Assembly (NCBI GenBank): GCA_034421575.1 | Contig: DAOUKG010000052.1 | Location: forward strand, 1-53,966 | Origin: VXLM01 sp034421575 | GTDB lineage: Bacteria; Chloroflexota; Dehalococcoidia; Lucifugimonadales; VXLM01 | DNA length: 53,966 bases | Direction: 5' to 3' | Part shown: positions 51,364 through 53,966 of the stretch, in pieces | Layout of the letters: every line of letters starts with the position of its first letter | Position numbering within the stretch: position 1 is the stretch's first letter | Notes under the pieces: generated by a model | Told to the model about the DNA's origin: nothing | The model's database searches: none | Seen by the model: the letters and a program-made list of their open reading frames with translations, nothing else | Program-made: the position numbers and the translations under genes

Positions 51364-51701
51364 CCCGGAGGGGGCCTTCTGTGATGTCATTACCGTGTAC
51401 AGAGAATCGGGCGAATTTGTGAGAAGGCGTAATGGGACGGGAACGCGGAGGCGCAGGCGTGGAAGGGCTCTCCCTACAGGAAAAAGTGAACAGCCGGACT
51501 TTAGTTCCCATTCAGGTCGGGGGTTTCATCGGCCGTGGCTGAAAGGTGGATTTCGTACTCCCGTCGAAGAAGAGGAGGGTATATCGGGTGTGGCTGTAAA
51601 GGACTCTTGGCACCCCTGGAGGAACGGGCCCTGGACGCGAGAGCCGTAGCTGGAGGCTTCTCCTCAGAGGGACGAAAGAGACGGAAAATCGGAGGAAAAT
51701 C
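51364..51701. other. Intergenic stretch without a supported gene
   Basis: An arginine-rich 84-codon frame exists at 51395-51649, but it has no ribosome site and no recognisable pattern. The only clear signal is the strong GGAGGA at the end of the stretch, which belongs to the next gene. Confidence 0.4.
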
Positions 51702-52481
51702 GTGCAAAAGAGCAGGTACGTGGAAGACGTTCACCATCTGCGGCTCATGTCGCTGCTCAGTGAGATGGTGAGGGACAAAGGATACAAGGGCGCGGCGAGA
51801 GTGTTGGGGATAGACCGAAGGACCGTGGCTAGGAGCATGGGGGCGGGAGTCCTGTCGCGCAGGACGCGCGAGGCGCTGGAGCGATCCCTGGTGGAGGGGG
51901 ACGGCACGTTGGAGTCGCGGCTGCGGCGGGAGCTGGAGGAGTTGCGTCGGCGGATGGAGGCGTTCGAGGAGGAGATGAGGGGTAACGTCGAGACGCTGAG
52001 CAGGGAGCACGCTCGGACGAGGCGTCTGGTCGAGCGCGTGGTCGGGCACGTGGGAGTTGCCGGAGGCGGCAAGAGCGATGTATTAGCCCTTGGTGGACGC
52101 GGGCGACGTGATGCGATGGTCGAGTCAAGGCGAGAGTATCCCGAGCTGGTGACCCGTGAGCCGGCGGACGACGACGAGGAGGTCTACGCCGAAGCGTGGC
52201 CACTGGTGTACGAGTGGCGAAGGTTGGAGCTGCGGCGTGAGATGGGCACGAAGCTGGACAGGGCTTTCACGAGGGAGCAGATCATGGCTCTGGAGATCTG
52301 GATGATCAAAGACCACGGCCTGACGCTCCCGCCCGCCACTTCACCGATGCACCCTTCCGAGCGGGAGGGTCACCTCGACTGGCGACGGAGGGCTTTCGAA
52401 GACCTGCGGTGGGAGCGCGCGAAGCTGGAAGTCCTAGGCCGCGTGCGCCGTTTTCTGCCCTCGGGACTGTGGAAGGAGTAG
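51702..52481 (+). CDS. HTH/coiled-coil protein of the element
   Basis: A 259-residue protein starting with GTG at 51702, with GGAGGA 5 bases upstream. An N-terminal HTH (KGYKGAARVLGIDRRTVARS) is followed by a long heptad-rich helix (residues about 70-115: LRRELEELRRRMEAFEEEM) and a C-terminal helical region (EQIMALEIWMIKDHGLTLP). The layout suggests a sequence-specific DNA-binding protein that oligomerises. It is transcribed away from the transfer operon and could bind the palindrome just upstream (inference). Confidence 0.7.
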   Translation: MQKSRYVEDVHHLRLMSLLSEMVRDKGYKGAARVLGIDRRTVARSMGAGVLSRRTREALERSLVEGDGTLESRLRRELEELRRRMEAFEEEMRGNVETLSREHARTRRLVERVVGHVGVAGGGKSDVLALGGRGRRDAMVESRREYPELVTREPADDDEEVYAEAWPLVYEWRRLELRREMGTKLDRAFTREQIMALEIWMIKDHGLTLPPATSPMHPSEREGHLDWRRRAFEDLRWERAKLEVLGRVRRFLPSGLWKE

Positions 52482-52506
52482 CCGCCGGGCGGTGACGTCC
52501 GGCGGC
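52481..52506. terminator. GC-rich hairpin at the stop of the HTH gene
   Basis: GCCGCCGG (52481-52488) and CCGGCGGC (52499-52506) are perfect 8-base arms around a 10-base loop, starting on the last base of the stop codon. There is no T-run, so any terminator would be of a non-canonical kind. Confidence 0.45.
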
Positions 52507-53283
52507 GAAACGTAATGAAAAGCGAACACTTCGGGCGATGGGACGCCGGAGACATTCCCTTCGTGTTGGAAGTCCGGCAATACTGGATGCACTGTCAGGC
52601 TTTTCCAGTGTTTCCCGCCGTAGAAACCTGGGGACTCCGTCTCTGAGTCCGGGATGTTTCGCCTAGGGTTGAGCTTTGCTCCCCGAACGATCTCCCAAGT
52701 CGGACGGCCCGAGGGGTTGAGCCTTGCTCCCCCGAAGGAAGTCCTCAAGAGACAAAACGCTTCCCGCTGCGTGATGCGGGGAATGGATTGAGCCTTGCTC
52801 TCCTGACCCCGCTTCGAAAGCCGGGAACTCACGGTCGGAGTGGATTGCCGCTCCGTCCGGTTCCTCATGCCTGCGGCACGGTCGGCACACAGCTATGGCC
52901 GCAGCTTTGACACGCGCCGGTCCGCGATGACGACGTCGCAGTCCGGTCGCTCGCTCCTCGACGCAGCTCCCCAGCCCGAATTCCCCGGCGCTGGCAGGAC
53001 TCGTCACCCTCCCCCAGACACTTTTGTCCCGCATTCGGCACGAAGTCGATTCGCAATTCCCCCGTCGCAGCCCCCTGGCGTTTCCCCATAACTCCCAGGC
53101 CGAGCTGCGTCCTTTTTTCCTCTAGCCGTCCCGCGACGCCGCCGTTGCGGTCGACGCATTTTCCACGCAGCCATGTTCGATTGCATCCGTCGAGCGGGAC
53201 TGCGCACACGTCCAGGCAACACAACACAAGGTTCCCTGCGCTTCGGATGCCGCGCGGGGGCCAGCAATCAAGGAGGTGAATAC
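52507..53283. repeat. Structured 0.8-kb gap with a threefold hairpin repeat
   Basis: Three copies of TTGAGCYTTGCTCYCC occur (about 52668, 52717, 52788), each with a mini-hairpin GAGC-YTT-GCTC. Other hairpins surround them: CACTG ... CAGTG (near 52588-52610), GGACTC-CGTCTCT-GAGTCC (about 52632-52650) and TCCCGC ... GCGGGGA (about 52772-52782). Several arginine-rich frames cross the region, but none is credible as a protein. It may hold a non-coding RNA, iterons or an origin. Confidence 0.5.
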
Positions 53284-53496
53284 ATGGAAGTTCGGAAACG
53301 AGTCACACGGATCGTCGGGTCCGCAGTTCGGCGCAATCGAATGACGTTGGCGGTCGTGGCGGTGGCGCTGCTGCTGCTCTGGCCGTTGGCGTTCACTTGG
53401 AGCGGGGAGGTCTTGCTGTTGAACACGCTCGGCGCCGGCATTGGGGCCCTGATCGTCCGTGAGTTCAGATGGAGGCGACGGAATGGAGATAGGTAG
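53284..53496 (+). CDS. Tiny membrane protein
   Basis: A 70-residue protein: a basic N-terminus (VRKRVTRIVGSAVRRNRM), two hydrophobic stretches (LAVVAVALLLLWPLAF and LLNTLGAGIGALIV) and a basic tail. AAGGAGGTG lies 6 bases before the ATG, one of the strongest ribosome sites in the window. It overlaps the next small gene by 14 bases. The function is unknown. Confidence 0.65.
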   Translation: MEVRKRVTRIVGSAVRRNRMTLAVVAVALLLLWPLAFTWSGEVLLLNTLGAGIGALIVREFRWRRRNGDR

Positions 53497-53656
53497 TCGG
53501 GTCGAATGGAGACAGCAGATCGGTCGGCACTTGGCAAACGCCCGTTCAAGGGGCGTAAGCGCGGCGGTTCAGCCCACCCGTTGGCTGGGCGCGCACAGGT
53601 CGGAGTTCATGGCGGTTGCGATGCTGGCGCTCATGCTCGCGCCGCTGCTGCTGTGA
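53483..53656 (+). CDS. Tiny C-terminally anchored protein
   Basis: A 57-residue protein with a polar N-terminus (SRVEWRQQIGRHLANARSRG) and a C-terminal hydrophobic tail (FMAVAMLALMLAPLLL) ending at the stop. GGAGG lies 7 bases before its ATG. It overlaps the preceding membrane-protein gene and is 38 bases from the next start, so the three small genes are likely one transcript. Confidence 0.55.
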   Translation: MEIGSRVEWRQQIGRHLANARSRGVSAAVQPTRWLGAHRSEFMAVAMLALMLAPLLL

Positions 53657-53694
53657 ATCACGGAAGCAAAGAACATCGAAAGGAGAAAGAACGA

Positions 53695-53966
53695 TGACGA
53701 CGGCAACATTGGTGAGCAATCGGACGATGGAGACGGTGGTTCAACCCCGGAGCAGCCTCGAAGAGCTGGTCGACCAGCTCATGGGGGCGCTGAACTTCGG
53801 GGACGACGACGGGACGGTGGACCGGAGCGCGGCGCGGACGATCCACGAGGCGCGACGGCTCAGGCAGGCGGGGGACGTCGAGGGCGGCCTGGCGACTCTC
53901 GCAGACATAGACATGGCAAAGGCGGAAACGCGGGAGGCCCGGTGGGCCTTCACGGAGTGGAAGCAG
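53695..53966 (+). CDS. Partial ORF running off the right edge
   Basis: The ATG at 53695 has AAGGAGA upstream, and the frame remains open for 90 codons to the window end. It begins MTTATLVSNRTMETVVQPRS and contains SLEELVDQLMGALNFGDDD. The visible part is helical and acidic, with no membrane segment. No family is recognised. Position, direction and ribosome site support it as a real element gene. Confidence 0.6.

Larger units (their letters stand above)
36440..53966. mobile_element. Left part of an integrative conjugative-type element at tRNA-Ser
   Basis: The element probably begins in the 3' end of tRNA-Ser, where P4-type integrases recombine. It continues past the window edge: integrase, AlpA-like regulator, HTH regulators, coupling ATPase, VirB4, pilin-like and VirB6-like transfer genes. 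Base composition rises sharply in the transfer region (long GC-rich genes full of CTC, GAG and CGG codons), while the strip just after the integrase is AT-richer than either side. A second copy of the tRNA 3' end, which would mark the right end, is not in this window, so boundaries are provisional. Confidence 0.75.

Noticed and set aside
51395..51649. 84-codon plus-strand ORF before the HTH gene
   Set aside because: Arg-rich, no ribosome site, no recognisable pattern.
52666..52806. CRISPR-like array
   Set aside because: Only three short imperfect repeats at unequal distances (49 and 71 bases), each a mini-hairpin, and no cas gene nearby.
36440..53966. Distal attachment site for the element
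   Set aside because: I looked for another copy of the tRNA 3' sequence (GGTTCGAATCCCAC, TCTCTCC) and found none; the element seems to extend beyond the window.

Overview
The window is about 54 kb of GC-rich bacterial DNA with two parts: roughly 36 kb of host chromosome and the first ~17.6 kb of an integrative conjugative-type element inserted at a tRNA-Ser gene. Gene content (UPF0182 giant membrane protein, dppABCDF peptide transporter, SDR pairs, many PIN/DUF433-type small modules) and families of palindromic intergenic repeats, one of them inside a coding region, suggest a Chloroflexota (Dehalococcoidia-like) genome. This assignment is inference; no rRNA or marker tree is available here.

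Host region. 1-2.8 kb (minus): a short FeoB-type ferrous iron transporter, cut by the window edge, overlapping a flavoprotein with a Cys-rich tail, behind a promoter with a palindromic operator. 2.8-3.4 kb: a small array of hairpin repeats. 3.5-9.7 kb (plus): a complete dipeptide/oligopeptide ABC transporter (binding lipoprotein, two permeases, two ATPases). 10.1-12.7 kb (plus): two paralogous SDR proteins, the first without the catalytic Tyr and Lys, flanking a small lipoprotein. 13-25.2 kb (minus): one unbroken 15-gene run read pyrR-pyrB-DUF433-DUF5615-NUDIX-pyrC-RHH-DUF2283-NucS-like-DUF433-carA-vapB-vapC-small ORF-HAD-carB. It begins with a promoter, a textbook PyrR-binding element and an intrinsic terminator, so PyrR attenuation probably controls pyrimidine synthesis and, by read-through, several toxin/antitoxin-like genes. 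25.5-33.5 kb (plus): a hydroxyacid dehydrogenase, then arginine genes argJ, argB, argD with a small membrane protein and UPF0182 between them. 33.6-36.3 kb: acyltransferase, VOC protein and a PIN-domain pair.

Mobile element. tRNA-Ser(CGA) with encoded CCA at 36.4 kb is followed by a P4-type tyrosine integrase. Next come small low-GC orphan ORFs and, on the minus strand, an AlpA-like regulator, three consecutive HTH genes, a replication-relaxation-like protein, a VirD4-like coupling ATPase, a VirB4-like ATPase, two VirB2/TrbC-type small membrane proteins, an unusual PrgI-like/ectodomain fusion, a VirB6/TrbL-like channel protein and a secreted protein. A long palindrome separates this transfer operon from rightward genes: an HTH/coiled-coil protein, a structured repeat tract, two tiny membrane proteins and a truncated ORF. 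No classical relaxase and no distal attachment site are visible, so the element continues beyond the window.

Most interesting: the PyrR-attenuated pyrimidine operon carrying five toxin/antitoxin-type loci plus a NucS-like gene; the in-frame repeat insertion in carB; the pseudo-SDR/SDR/lipoprotein cluster; and the divergent conjugation module with its PrgI fusion and oriT-like palindrome.
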